This document shows, one piece after another, positions 21,365 through 33,611 of a stretch of 64,000 nt of DNA (its first letter is position 1; each line of letters starts with the position of its first letter). The stretch spans positions 110,081 to 174,080 of the forward strand of contig KN817596.1 of the NCBI GenBank assembly GCA_000827495.1, read 5' to 3'. The translations under genes and the position numbers were made by a program. The notes beneath the pieces are model-generated. The model was given only the letters and a program-made list of their open reading frames with translations. It was not told where the DNA came from and did no database searches. The DNA comes from Hypholoma sublateritium FD-334 SS-4 (Eukaryota > Basidiomycota > Agaricomycetes > Agaricales > Strophariaceae).

Positions 21365-21720
21365 CATCAGTTTGGGCGGTGGGGACGAGGCTGGGGATGG
21401 GGACGGGTTCGCGGAGGCGACCGACGGGCTGGACAGAGAGTTTGGGTGAGTATAGTGGGGACTGGAGGACGAGACGAATAAGCGGGGCTAAGCTTTAGCG
21501 ACGCGCAGTCGGTTTGAGGCGACTGAAGGAGCATTCTATTCTTTGACTGTGGCCCCGCCCGCCCCCACTGGAAATTCAGGTATCCGAGTTTTTGCGTATA
21601 TCCTCGTACTTAAGGGGTCTGTTAGGGTCTGTTCTCTGTTTTCATTCGGCGCAGAAGTACATGCATTGGCTGGACTTGTAATCGCACTCAGGCTATTGAT
21701 AGGTTGGTACTTTACTTTTA
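21365..21720 (+). pseudogene. Third SKN7-derived fragment
   Basis: GGGGACGGGTTCGCGG, CTGGAGGACGAGACGA and GCGCAGTCGGTTTGAGG match SKN7-like exon 6 near its stop (GATGGGTTCGCGGGG, CTGGAGGACGGGGGGGACGA, GCGCAGTCGATTTGAGG at 8330-8470). Further on, TGGCTGGACTTGTAAT resembles its 3' flank. The coding frame is broken and no start or domain remains. Confidence 0.6.
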
Positions 21721-21861
21721 TGTACACGATAGTTGGTGTGCCGTTGCTGTGCAGAATTCGTAATACTCGGAGCAATAGTCAGCCGCCGGGCCGTGTCTCA
21801 TTGCGGGCGCCGAGCTGTTTTTGTCATGGTCCTTTGCTGGCATCCACCACCGCCAGCGACC

Positions 21862-24756
21862 ATGTCCGCGAATATCCCCCAGCAGCAGCACCCCAATGCC
21901 CAGCTCCTGCTCAGCGCGACCAAGGGCTTCGACTACCTCTTTTCGAACGACATCGTCACCGCGCGGGAGCATTTCAAGAAGCACGACGACCCGTTCCACA
22001 TGATGGGCCTCGGCGTGTGCGCGTTCCTGGAGGCCGCGCTGGGCATGGAGGTGCGTGACATCTGCTCGCTATGTGGTCGGTTGCTTACCTGCGCTCATTT
22101 AGTCGGGTCTTATGGCAGAGGCGACGCGCTGCCTCGCGATATCGGAGGCGGGCGCGCGACAGCAGACGCGCGGGGCGAAGTCCGACATGGCGTACCGCGG
22201 GCGCTTCACCCACGGGCTAGAGTGGGAGATACTCAACGCAGACGCGGTTGTCCTGCTCGGCCTCACGCACGCGCTCAGGCATGGATGAACCTTGCCGCAC
22301 TGTCTACGCAGCTGACCGTCCCGCAGTGAATCGTACATGGGGTATCTGCAGTGCATGTACGCTTGACCCGTTCGCTCCGGATGATAGCTCATGCTGACGA
22401 ACACGTCGCAGGTACTCGCTAAACAGCGCGCATTCCAAATTCACAAAGTGCGTATGTTGCGCTTAGCTCCCTGCGGTGCGCATAGCTGACGCCTCGCAGG
22501 TTGTATAAGACCGTGTTTCCGCAGGGCCTGCCCCCCACGCCCGGTGCTGGCGCTGGCGCCACGCTCACCGTCCCTACCTCCACATCGCGCCCCCAGGGCC
22601 TGCGGCACAAGCAATCCGACATCTCCCTCGCTTCCGCGTCCTCGGTGTCCTCGCTCGCCAGCGCGGCAACTATCGCCTCGCCCGCGGCCGTCGCGCCGGC
22701 TGCGAAGGTAAACGGCTTCTTCACGCGCTGGGTCGGCACCGCCTCGACGCCCGCACTGCCGGCGGAGGATCTCGCGCCAGACGGCCCGGTAGAGGACCTC
22801 ATCGTGGCGGGCACGGCGTTCGGCTTCGGGCTGTTCAACCTTGTTTTCTCGCTCCTGCCGAAGAAGGTCCAGTACGTCGCAGTTTTTCCGCTCAGAATTT
22901 TTGTGTGCTGACGCCGGAGGAAGGGGTCTTGTGGGCTTCCTCGGATTTAAGCACGACAGGAAGCTTGCACTCCAGGCGCTCGCGCTGGCCGCGACGAAGA
23001 CGGACGTGCACGGCACCTTTGCGGGGTACGTGGGTTGTGTATGCTGCGAGCGTGCTATGCTGTACTGATTGGCACATACGCAAATGCGCAGCCTTGTTCT
23101 GATGACATACCACGGCGGTGTCCTTCTCCTTTCGGGATACCAGGCGAACGAGGAGAAGATTCTAATCGAATATCAGATTATCGTGGATCAGTGCGTTTTG
23201 GGTCTTGCGACGTTGATTTTGGCGACTGAATGTCTTTCAGGATAGCATCGCGGTACCCCACTGGCGCGCTATGGATATTGAACCGAGTGAGTGCGGGACG
23301 TCTGGCTCTTCTGACAAGGCACTGATGAAGCTCGTTAGGCAAAGATCATGCGCATGTCGTACAAGGCAGATATCGCTATCGACATCCTGAACGAGGGACT
23401 GCACAATAACAAAGGTCATTCGTTTGCGCAAGCTGATATGTTGGTGCGTCTTGGCCAGTTTCCTTTCAGGCTGGTCCTGACCATGACTTCAGCTCGTCTT
23501 CGAATTGGCGTGGACGTTACTCAGTCAGATGCGCTACCAAGAGGCCGCCGATGCATTCATGAGAATCACGGAATTAAACTCATGGTTCGTCTGACATGGG
23601 CCTTGGTGTTTTAGGTATTGATATAAATGATTCTGTAGGAGTCATGGAACATATTACTTTATTACTGCTGGTGGGTCACTTACGGTGGAAAAGGCAGGCG
23701 GTATACTGATATATTTCCTCGCTCAGGATGTTATTTCTCCCTCGGTGATATGGAGAAGGCTCAGAGTTTGCTTGATGCTATTCCCAATTTAATTGATAAG
23801 AAGAAAATTAGCGGAAAGGACCTGCCAACGGAAGTTTTCATCAAAAAGAAACGTACGTCTTCAGAATTCGTTCGCAGTGCGAGACTAATATGATCCTGTA
23901 GTTATATTTTATAAGGAAAAGCACCTGCGGAGAACGGGGAGCGAGGATAACTTTATACAGTCAATTAAGATCAGCCCTGCTGAAGGTGCGAATATCGTCG
24001 TTCTTGAATTGGAGAGGGATACTGATTATCTCACTAAATGATGAATAGAAATTGGAATCTGTGAGTATCCCTTATCTCAAATCCCAGATCCCGACACTGA
24101 TACACTAATTGACAGTTTGGAACAATCACGCGCGCGTCTCCCCTGCCATCGCTCAAACGCACATCGACATCCTCACTACGCTCACCCCGCCAGTCTCTAT
24201 TTCCACTGCCAACATCGCCTCCTCCCTCTCGCGCATACCACCCTCACCGCGCACCCCCAAGTCCCCCGCCGTCCCCATGCTCCCCACGGACGACCTCGAC
24301 ACGCCCGACGAGCACGCCGTCCGCGCTCTTCTCCTCGGGATCCACTACCGCACAATCAAGGCGTTCGCGCCTGCGCGCGGCTTCCTCGAGGAGGCGGTTG
24401 GCTCAGGTAGCGCGGTGCGCGTGAGCACGTGGGTTGCGGGGGTAGCGGCATTTGAGCTTGCCGTTCTTGATCTCAAGGAGGCGGCGGAGGGCGATCGCGT
24501 GCGCGCCGCGGAGGTGAGCGACGTCTCCGCCACACCGCGGCCACAGCAAAATGGGTTTGGAAGCGGGGCGCAGGACCCCGCGGCGCGCCGGAGGATATGG
24601 GCGGACGCGATGGCGAGCGCGAGCGCACGGCTGGACACGGCGCTGGGGCTCGCGACGAGCTCGGTGGACCTGTCGTCACGGCTTGACAGTCGCATTGCGA
24701 TGCTGCGGGACGAGATCGCGACGAAGGGGGAGATGCTCAAGCTTTCGACACCGTGA
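21862..24756 (+). CDS. IML2: IML2/TTC39-family mitochondrial outer-membrane/inclusion-body clearance protein
   Basis: Fifteen exons are predicted: 21862-22050, 22103-22278, 22327-22356, 22412-22447, 22500-22871, 22924-23025, 23092-23190, 23241-23286, 23339-23443, 23493-23584, 23639-23670, 23727-23852, 23902-23985, 24049-24060 and 24116-24756. Together they give 713 aa with all phases consistent. Family-like blocks are [20 protein letters not shown] at the N-terminus, [20 protein letters not shown] (exons 5-6), [19 protein letters not shown] (exons 8-9) and [17 protein letters not shown]. These match the Iml2/TTC39 (DUF3808) helical-repeat family, required in yeast for clearance of protein inclusions via lipid droplets. 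Intron 2 (22279-22326) has a GC donor. Exon 14 is only 12 bp. An insertion between the first and second blocks is Pro/Ala/Ser-rich. The start was chosen as the first ATG followed by the conserved N-terminus. Confidence 0.9.
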
Positions 24757-25330
24757 GATGGGAGCCAGGGGGTTGGCGCTAAGTGAGCACTTTTTTTGGA
24801 CGTTATTGTGCTGTGATTCAGGGCGCCAATGGCGAAATTTGCGCATGCGCTTTCGTGGTAATTTTAATCGTATTGCTGTTGTAGATAGGTAGAGGCGGTT
24901 CGCACCTAGGAAACAGTGGACGACGGTAGCACCGCTAGTATACATCACTCATTTATAGAAGTGCTTAGTATGGCGAGATATGGGCGGTCGACTATTTTCT
25001 TGTACATTAAGTGCAGTGTTCTTGGGCTTCAAACTTAGACTACATAGCTCTAACGTTGCGTGGGTGCCACTGGGTGGTAGCATTTTCTCATGCGATCCCC
25101 GGGCCGGCAGCGTGATTACTTACCCGGCGGGTGCAACGCATTTGAACTTGTATATGGGCACACTTCGCACATCGCGCATCGTTGTTCTTCCCAGTGGCCA
25201 CAAAACAATCACGGACATATGTGGGAAACGTTAAAATTCATTCAAATATGCTATGGTACGTAAAAGCAGAAAATAATCGTAAAACATTAACGCGGACTGC
25301 ATACGAAGCTGGTATCGAACCCAAAGCGAA
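24757..25330. other. Convergent intergenic region
   Basis: This lies between the 3' ends of the IML2-like gene and the amino-acid transporter. It is AT-rich with no open frame of note, and is probably the two 3' UTRs. Confidence 0.5.
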
Positions 25331-27883
25331 TCAACCGACGGGCGATTTGCACCCGAACGATGTCGCGGAGCCAGACATAGCGAAGGTCGCCTTGATCTGC
25401 TCACCTGCACCCCAGATCCCCAGGCCGGCCATGGCCAGCCCACCGAGCCCGATGACGAGGTTGAATACCTTGAACCAGAAGCGGCCGCCGAAGATACCCT
25501 ATGGAAGGAACGTAAGCACCGCGTCCAGCGGCTACATGCAAAATACTGGGATACGCACTCTCATCCAGCGCGAGCGATCCTTCCACGTGTCGACGCGGCC
25601 GCTAGCGCCGCTGCCCGGCGTGAACTTCTTGTCCGCGACCATGGCGTCGGTGATCACGTCGTACCCAACGCGCAGGAGCGGGGGGAAGCTGTATGTAAAC
25701 TGCATGATCGCGACGGCAGCGATGAGCCCCGTGATTGACTGAATCTGAGGGATTGCGGCGCCGACGATGAAGGCTGCGGGTGGGGCCAGTGCGGGGTTAG
25801 TGGGCGAGAAGATATAAGAGATTTATTTTACTGACCGAGCGACCAGTAAATGAAGACGAGGACTGAGGTGGGAGGTATTGGTCAATCGTCCGCGAATCAT
25901 GGAACTGCGCACGTACATATCCAGATAACATGGCCTTTGTGGGTCATCAGACGGGGGCCGTTAAACCAGTTCTCGACAATGTTGATATAGACAACCTCTG
26001 AGCGTAGGCATCAGTTAAAATTGGTCGAAGTTTATAGTGAACAATGCGCACTGATGCCGATGTTCCCGTACAATCCGGCAGCGATGATCCCAGTAATGAG
26101 GGAAAGGACGTTGCCCACCGTCTGCCAACTGTACTTGCTAACACCTTGGAATGCAAGCGGGAGCGTGAACTGGCCTTGGAACGCCTGAAGAAATGAAATC
26201 GTAAACGTGTTGAAAGATCTGAGAATTTGTTGGACTTACATAGACGAAGCAGCCGTATAGCAGATATGCAACGAATATTAGAGTCTGCGCCATTGCCTGG
26301 AAACGTTCTATTAGCCTTATTTTTACTCTTCGCGTATTGCGCGAGCACTGACCATTCCCTTCCAGAAGTCCATAGGGCGTCTCATCTCAGCCATCTGGTG
26401 ATGCCGATGTTCAATGACCAGGAATTGTTAATCAACCATTGGACCCACCATTTCCGGGAAGATCATAGCTCCTCCGTATGCGAAAACCTAATGAAAGGTC
26501 AAAAATCGAGCAAACCGAAATAGAGTGGCGAACTACCATCTGCATGATACCATTGACCTTGAATAGATATCTGATCAGTCCCATGACCTTACATTTTGAA
26601 CTCAAAGCTAAGAAGTAGAATCACCTTTGAGAAAAGCGGAAGGTGGGTGAACTTCTGCGTAACAACCGGACCGGGCATTACACCCAAGGATTGTTGAGCA
26701 GCAGCAAAGTTCGGAGGGCTGTGCGCTACGAAACCCATCGAGATAAATATGATGAGAAGGTTGATCCTGATAGCGAGCATCAATCGAACTGCAGTTCTTT
26801 AGAAGAAGGGTCATGCCTCTTACCAAACTGCACTATTCGCGAGCCATCCGTAACTCTGGAATTTATGTATCAATGGGCGTTCAGCAAGGACGGAAACGGA
26901 AACAGCACCTTCAGTGTGCGGATTTGTCCGATCGCAAAGCCAACACCTGCCCAGATAACGATGCAAACGATAAAGCATAACTAATTCAAAAGGAGTCAGA
27001 TGCCTGGTTATATATTCTCTTCTCTGAACTCTAACCTTGAATTTGGTAATCTGAGAGAGAGCTTGTCCATTGCCAAGGCAAATTGTGCCGACCTGATATA
27101 CATTTCGTTTGTTAATGCAAAGGCAAAAACAGGTTGAAACATTTCTTACGTTTACAATGAGCTGGATACTCTGCAGTACGTTGACAACATGTCGGGCAGC
27201 ACGGCCATAGATGCGCTCCGCAAGGTCGCCGTACGACCTCACTGGGTGACGAGGAGAGTCCAAGCGGACAAATAATCTCCACAAAATCAGACCGGTATAC
27301 AGCGCCATGACGCCCACTGTAAAGCCACAATCTGTTAGTATGCGTCACCATCAAATTGTACTTGCTGGACTCACTGACGAAATAAAGGACGACCCCTGCG
27401 ATGAATCTAGGCTAAGTGTCACAGCCGCAAGAGAGCTATTTTTAAATCCTCACCTGGTACCCATCCCACACTAGCAATGGCGAATGGCGCGTTGAATGGC
27501 CCCAAGATGTCGGTCGTGATGAGATAGAATACAGACGCCCACGAAGAGAGTCGCAACGCTCTTGATGCATTAGACCGCTCTTCCTCGCTTGGTGTCATTG
27601 GGTGTTCCTTTAGGTCGCGAACATCGACGTTGACGTTAGGCCCTTTCTCCGATGAGAGTGAGTGGAACCAGTTCATCTTTTCTGGAGCCTCGATCCCCCC
27701 ATCTTCTTCCAGTCTCTGGACCGCAGCAAAATGCAGGTAGTCCTCGAAGACGGTCTCTGCTGAGGATTGAGAGGAGGCATCGTCGGAACCATGAATAGAC
27801 GCCTTCTCATTCACATGAATGGGCTCTGTCATCGCCGTGTTTGCAATGTTCGACGCCGTGGCTGGTTGCAACTTGTGGAGCAA
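25331..27883 (-). CDS. Vacuolar-type amino-acid transporter (Aa_trans family)
   Basis: Sixteen exons on the minus strand run from ATG 27883 (or the in-frame ATG at 27832, MTEPIHVNEK) to TGA 25331-25333. They give 577 or 560 aa. All splice phases agree; introns are 37-62 bp. After a hydrophilic N-terminus come TDILGPFNAPFAIASVGWVP, YTGLILWRLFVRLDS, YGDLAERIYGR, CFIVCIVIWAGVGFAIGQIR, VFAYGGAMIFPEM, MAEMRRPMDFWKGM and VLSLITGIIAAGLYGNIGIK, then FWFKVFNLVIGLGGLAMAGL near the end. This is the order of the eukaryotic amino acid/auxin permease superfamily (yeast AVT-like, about 11 membrane spans), which moves neutral amino acids by proton coupling. Substrate and membrane (vacuole or plasma) cannot be read from sequence. 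The 37-bp intron (26588-26624) is the shortest and least certain. Confidence 0.9.
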
Positions 27884-28509
27884 GAGGGGTCGTATCTAAA
27901 TTTTACCTTGCTTGCCTTTTATCGGTGGGAAGCTGTGAGAATACGGAGCCCAACAGGAGGCATGTGGAATGTCCTTAAAAATAGGCATGCAGAGGAGTGG
28001 CACATATACCTAAAACGTAACGTAAAGCCGTGCCACAGCCAGATAACGCCCGGCTCAAGCTCGCGAGACCGAAATTCGAATACGCCTATTGATACGAGAT
28101 CAATATGGCTTCAGGAATGTGTTTGGATCTTCATTGGGTGATATGACACTTAAATTTCTGCCAAGATCTCTCTAATACCTCTACGTAAGGCTAAGCTTCT
28201 ATTGCGTCTATCGACAAACATGAAGTTTGAGCAGAACGGTCTTCCACTGTTGAAGTGTTATTTATAGTTCGTTCTAGATCATATCTATAAATAGAGACTA
28301 CTCCAGTTGAAAGTCATCATAAACATGCAAGCGTGGCACTGATGGTGTCAAGTGGCCATATGGTGCATGCAATACAGTCTAATAATATGGACGAACCTAT
28401 CAAAGCTATGTATATACCTTCATCTTACTTGGAAACCTTGACATTTCGTGAAAATGTAGTCTATTGATACTAGTATCGATTAGTATACGCCGTATGGTTG
28501 TAGGACAGG
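27884..28509. promoter_or_regulatory. Intergenic region upstream of the amino-acid transporter
   Basis: It contains the presumed promoter of the minus-strand transporter and the 3' flank of the F-box gene. It is AT-rich; no further gene is seen. Confidence 0.4.
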
Positions 28510-30282
28510 TCAAATCGGGCGCCACAAAGTCACCGACATCTTCTTCTGTAAAGAGGTGAGGCATGGATCTCGTCGAGGGGGGTACTGAGCAAAATCGAAG
28601 CCGTGAGAAGCGCTGGCGAACGCAAGTTGCCCGACGAAAAACCAATGTAAACTCGGAAATGCGATAGCATATTGGCGCCCGATGTCTATCATTTGTTCCG
28701 CATGCCAGCTTTCCCAAGCCAGTCGGAGCATTGCAGTTTGCTGAGCTCTCGCCTTGTCGATATCAACATTCTTGCCTTGATATGTGGCGTAATCATCGGT
28801 TGACAGATATTTGGAGACGTCCACGCCCACGGGCAGCATTCGACTGGAATAGTAATCGCACGACCGTGGTGCAAGGGGATGTGCGTTTTCCACATATGTG
28901 TCTCGGGAGAATGCAAGAGTTGCCAGGCGAGTGAGAGGGGCGAGAAGAGTAATTATACATTGATGATTGATTTGCCAGGTACTCCGCAGTCCGTCTTGAT
29001 TCCCAGCGGATAGCCATAGGTGCCGAAGAGAATTCATTGTGGCGATTGCTTCGAGTGCTTCTTCTTGGATGTCCGCAGACGCCCAAACCAAGTGGAGCGA
29101 TGTTAATGAGGTGAAGCATTGCGTCAATGTGGGTAGCAGAGATCGGGACAGAAATGAAGGCGATAGGGGACCGGGGATATGCAGCGTCTCGAGCTGACTA
29201 TTATCGGCGATGAAAAGTAATATCTTGTCCAGCGGAGCGAATTCCCCTTGATCATGGATAAGCCAACAGAGATGCTTCAGAGTGGACATGTATCCCCGAG
29301 TTCCGAAGAAAGTGGACGTTGATGGCGTCATGGTGTCCATTGCGAGCGTCTCGACGCGGGTCCCCGGGCCGAGGAAGAGGTCCAAAATGTTATCGCTGTT
29401 GCAGGATATCGTGTCCAGCGTTAAAGAACGCAGACAAGGGAAACTGATTCCTTCGTCGGCGAGGTATATTTGTTCAGCGTCAAGGTTCCCGGTCCACCTT
29501 AATTGACGAAGGGTGGAACGGGTGCGGCGGAAGATGTTATCGAAGAAGTGAGGAGACTTGTCTGAATAGGAGGTGAATGAAACGTTGAGGCTGAGAGTTT
29601 CCAGAGGCAGTTGATCGTTATCTAGACAAAATCCATTATGTTCATGGAGGACGACACCCTCGAGTCGTAAATGTTTGGCAGGGGATGCGAATATTGACTG
29701 AAGGGTGGGAGAAGAGATGGAGGTAGGAAGGTTCCAATCCAGTATATGGAGATTGGGAAGCGACTTCTCGAGGATGTTCGACACGGATTGGATAAAGGAG
29801 ATGAGGTGAATATCTTGATTTTCCGAAGGTGAGATGTGCTCCGTGACGCGAGCCGAACGACATGGTGGACATTGCGCTAAAGGGTCTGTGGTAATGGTCA
29901 AACGGCGAATGCAAGAAGGCATATCCAGGGAAGGATGCGAAGGAGCATATTGTTCAGTTATCGAGAACAAGTGGTTCGCTAACAATGATTGAGGTTTAGC
30001 AGGATCGAAGCATAATTTGACGTCCTTGAAATTGGAAGGCATTGCTAAACGCAGACAGTCGTGATCCACGAGACTCAAAGTCGTGAGGTCTTTCTTGGTG
30101 AGGTAGTCAAGTACACGAGAGGATATCTCGACTGGCAGTTTGAATAACGAGAAATCCGAGGTAGTGATGTGGCGGGAATACACGCGATCGAAGGTGAGTG
30201 GCGGAATCTCCAAGTTCAAGGAGTCGCTAGCCGGCGTATGGGCGAACATCATGTCGGTAGATAGAAAAGTTCGAACCTCCAT
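28510..30282 (-). CDS. F-box/LRR-like protein, intronless (590 aa)
   Basis: A single open frame of 590 codons begins at ATG 30282. Residues about 48-90 form an F-box (FKLPVEISSRVLDYLTKKDL, then TTLSLVDHDCLRLAMP). The rest shows leucine-spaced segments such as LRLEGVVL, LETLSLNVSF, LRSLTLDTISC and LTSLHLVWASAD, typical of the LRR-like substrate-recognition part of basidiomycete F-box proteins. Such proteins recruit substrates to an SCF ubiquitin ligase through Skp1. A cysteine pair (QCPPCRSARV) lies after the F-box. It is unrelated in sequence to the two shorter F-box paralogues at 42.7 and 48.5 kb beyond the F-box itself. The substrate is unknown. Confidence 0.8.
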   Translation of the reverse strand: MEVRTFLSTDMMFAHTPASDSLNLEIPPLTFDRVYSRHITTSDFSLFKLPVEISSRVLDYLTKKDLTTLSLVDHDCLRLAMPSNFKDVKLCFDPAKPQSLLANHLFSITEQYAPSHPSLDMPSCIRRLTITTDPLAQCPPCRSARVTEHISPSENQDIHLISFIQSVSNILEKSLPNLHILDWNLPTSISSPTLQSIFASPAKHLRLEGVVLHEHNGFCLDNDQLPLETLSLNVSFTSYSDKSPHFFDNIFRRTRSTLRQLRWTGNLDAEQIYLADEGISFPCLRSLTLDTISCNSDNILDLFLGPGTRVETLAMDTMTPSTSTFFGTRGYMSTLKHLCWLIHDQGEFAPLDKILLFIADNSQLETLHIPGPLSPSFLSRSLLPTLTQCFTSLTSLHLVWASADIQEEALEAIATMNSLRHLWLSAGNQDGLRSTWQINHQCIITLLAPLTRLATLAFSRDTYVENAHPLAPRSCDYYSSRMLPVGVDVSKYLSTDDYATYQGKNVDIDKARAQQTAMLRLAWESWHAEQMIDIGRQYAIAFPSLHWFFVGQLAFASASHGFDFAQYPPRRDPCLTSLQKKMSVTLWRPI

Positions 30283-31146
30283 CGTAACTAAAACAGCGCG
30301 TAAGTCGTGTATGAGTAGAGATTGTGATGGATGTAGCTCACCGACTCTGAAAAAGGTGCTGAAGTTTTTAGTGAAAAGGATCGCAGGCGGGCACCTTATA
30401 TTCGCGCCCGTAGATCCCTTGACCTACCCTGTCTGGCCAAATGCTACCCTGTCCGAACGGCCCAATTCTAGATTAGAGTCCTTCTTCAGGAAAATCCCGT
30501 CGAAACTAGCCCCAAGTAAGACCAAAATAAAGCTGTGGGGGAAAGCGAACGATGACCAGAGCAATTCCAAAGCGATGAGCGAGGCACCATCTAGCCCCTC
30601 AGACATTATAGACATTGAGGCCATGATTGCAAAGGATAAGGAGCAGCCCAAATACGTCCGTAATTAGTCAAAGGAGAGCTTAGCGAGCCAACACAAGTCG
30701 ATTCGGGAGAAATTTTTGAGCCTCGAGGCTGTCGAATTCGGAACGGCGAAGGAAGTGGCACGATTGCCAGCATGACGTCCAATGTCAAGACTGTTTGTCC
30801 GGTACTCTGGAACACCACGGCGACGCAAGCTATATCTACCCTTCTTCTCAGCCGGCTGTAGAGAGGCGGCAAAAAAAATAAGAAGGCCGGGGAGTGAGTG
30901 AATCATTCTTAAAAAGGATTGAAAGTTGAATGATTGTTGATTGGTTGTTGATTTTGTGTTGATTGGTTGTTATTCACGCAAATTATCTTAAAATTATCTA
31001 ATACTTACTAATACTACATAGCTATCTCCTTCGGCGATGGCCGGCGAACCTGAGCAAGTTGTTTTCGCAAGAGTTCGAAAGAGCCCAGAGGCCTGTCCAG
31101 ACTCCACACGATTGAAGCAGGTTCTGGCACTGCGGCCAAGCTTACG
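30283..31146. promoter_or_regulatory. Divergent intergenic region with two inverted CCAAT boxes
   Basis: It separates the F-box gene (minus) from the dehydrogenase (plus). TTGATTGGTTGTT occurs twice (30937-30949 and 30959-30971), each holding ATTGG, the reverse of a CCAAT box, about 180-210 bp before ATG 31147. A plus-strand open frame ending at 30667 (Lys/Asp/Ser-rich, ...MIAKDKEQPKYVRN) is present but has no recognisable features. Confidence 0.45.
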
Positions 31147-32345
31147 ATGTCTCCCTCTCATTCATATGTCATCGCAGTCCTCCCAGGTGATGGAATAGGG
31201 ATTGAAGTTATGCCTCCAGCCCTGCGATGCTTAGAAGCTGCCGCTAAGGTATTCGGTTTTCATTTGGAATGGCGCCACTACCCTTGGGCATCGTGTACCT
31301 ACTATCACCAACACGGGAAGATGCTTCCAGACAACTGGAAGCCACTCTTGCAGGCTTGCGATGCCATTTACTTTGGAGCAGGTAAGAATGTTATTGAAGT
31401 CCGGGCTGTACTGGACCAATCTTATCCTCGCTAGTTGGCGATCCGGCCACGGTCCCTGACCACATCTCCTTGTGGGGGAGTCTTTTGCTCTTCCGACGAG
31501 AATTCGATCAATACATTAATCTGCGCCCGTGCCGTCTTATTTCTGGTGTAACATCACCTCTTGCTAATCGCGACGGCAAACATATCGATTTCGTGACTGT
31601 AAGGGAAAATACAGAGGGAGAGTACAGCTCTATAGGAGGTAGAATATTCGAAGGCACGGACCGCGAGACCGTCATCCAAAACACCGTATTCACAAGGATA
31701 GGCGTAGACAGGGTCATCAGATACGCATTCGAGCTCGCCCGAAGTCGTCCGGCCAAGAAATTAACTTCCGCCACAAAATCGAACGGCATTTCAATCACTA
31801 TGCCCTACTGGGATGAACGCGTGGAGGTTATCGGCAAGGAGTATCCGGACGTCAAAGTCGAGAAATACCACATCGACATCCTCTGCGCCCATTTTGTTCA
31901 ACGACCCCATATCTTCGACGTAGTCGTAGGTTCCAATCTATTCGGCGACATCTTGTCCGACCTTGGTCCTGCATGCACGGGCACCATTGGCATTGCACCG
32001 TCGGCTAATCTCAACCCTTCAGCGACACGTGGAGAGTCGGGCGACACTTGGATGCCCAGCCTCTTCGAACCTGTTCATGGGAGCGCACCTGATATCGCGG
32101 GGAAGGGAATCGCCAATCCTGTGGGTATGATTTGGGCAGGGCAAATGATGCTGGAACACCTGGGTGAGAAGGACGCAGCGAACGCGGTTATGGGCGCCAT
32201 CGAAAGGGTGCTCAAGGTCTCCAGATCAGCACAATTGCGCGGAGAGTCCGATATTCTTACGCCGGACATGCATGGAAAAGGAACCACAGAAGGATTAGGC
32301 CGCGCAATCGAGGAAGAAATATTGAAATCGAGCAGTGGAATCTAG
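31147..32345 (+). CDS. Tartrate / D-malate dehydrogenase-like decarboxylating dehydrogenase
   Basis: Two exons (31147-31381 and 31435-32345) around a 53-bp intron give 381 aa. The N-terminus IAVLPGDGIGIEVMPPALRC is the isocitrate/isopropylmalate dehydrogenase fold signature. VTVRENTEGEYSSIGGRIFE, TSATKSNGISITMPYWDERV, FDVVVGSNLFGDILSDLGPA and SLFEPVHGSAPDIAGKGIAN carry the substrate-binding arginines, catalytic lysine and metal-binding aspartates. The NTEGEYSSIGG version points to the tartrate dehydrogenase/D-malate dehydrogenase subgroup rather than Leu2 or Idh. These enzymes use NAD+ to oxidise and decarboxylate D-malate or tartrate. An insertion (PSATRGESGDTWM) sits before the SLFEP block. 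No targeting peptide is evident, so it is probably cytosolic. Confidence 0.9.
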
Positions 32346-33611
32346 GAAACGTTGAATTGAATATTTTGTAATCAAACACCAATAGCGTTCTGTCGATCAA
32401 ATTGTACTCGGTACCGTTGTAAGTTACCTCGCTCTGGAGAAATAGTGCGGAGTATGTTGACAAGAATTCGCCCCAATTCTCACCCGCGATCACAGCGCGA
32501 TCGCAATGGGGCTGAGAACTAGAATTTGAACTTCAGTCACACTTGGCCCGTCAGCGTGATGACCGGCATCGTCGTGAGCAATAAGTTCCAGCGATCGCCC
32601 GCTCTCTCACTTATGTAAGTACTATTTTCTGCCACGAGCTGTTCAGTACAGAACCACTGGAAATATTGTCGCAGTTGTCCGTAATAAAATATCGGGGTAC
32701 AAAGTGATTGACATAGTTCGCTGCTCTGCAGGCCAATGCGGATGTATTCGGTCAGCAAGTTTTAATCCCAACTTCCGTCGCTGAATCTAGTACTGGAAGC
32801 TGGGATATATCATTGGTTTATTACAGCTTTGTTCATCAACGCTGCTGGCGCATACTAGTCACTTTCAATGATAAATTCTCAAAAGGGTATAAATTTGGCT
32901 GCTTGCTCTTTCGTATACATCCCAACCCAGCTCATAACTTGAATATCATCCCCATCGCGCTTTGTTGGACGTCGATTTCAACAGATTTCGCTCATAATTA
33001 TTCTTGAAATGCGTATGATGGGAAGAAACATAAGTTGTTTGACCTTGAGGCGCTTCACAATTTGAATCTAGTTATAAGGACGCCTTGTCATCACCACACT
33101 CGTGTCGTGCGGGGCTCGCCCCTATTAACCGATTAATTGACCGGCGGTCGTTCTAACTTCTAGACTCACTGCCTCCCACTGCCCAGTCCTCAAATTGATT
33201 ACACTATTTTCGTTGGGGTATATAATTAGATTGATCATTAATAGGCTACTACTTATAAATGTACTCCTGATAAAATACTACTACATAGTAAGTGTTATTT
33301 TTATGTGCAGAACGGTAGTGGAAGTATCCTAAAACTTGAAAGTCTATATGAAATGTCTATATTGAAGCTCTTTTCAGAGGCTCATAAAAAAGGTAATCCG
33401 CACAGGATGACCAAGGAGGGTACCGGTAAGAAGCCGCTATCTGTCTAAACTGCAAATACTCGGATTATTCGCAGGAAAAGAGCCGCCTGGGAGTTAGCTC
33501 TGTAGAGAATGTTGAAGTCGTCAAAGTCCGAGTCTGGTATGAAGCGTCGTTAGTTCAAATTATGGGTATAGAGATATCTTGGTATAAATTCTTGTCGCAT
33601 CGTTGGGAATT
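32346..33611. other. Gene-free AT-rich region
   Basis: Short open frames only, none with family resemblance. It contains the 3' flanks of the two neighbouring convergent genes. Confidence 0.45.

Noticed and set aside
30140..30667. Plus-strand 175-codon frame overlapping the start of the intronless F-box gene
   Set aside because: The first half is antisense to a confident gene. The second half is a charged low-complexity tail with no domain, so support is too weak to call.
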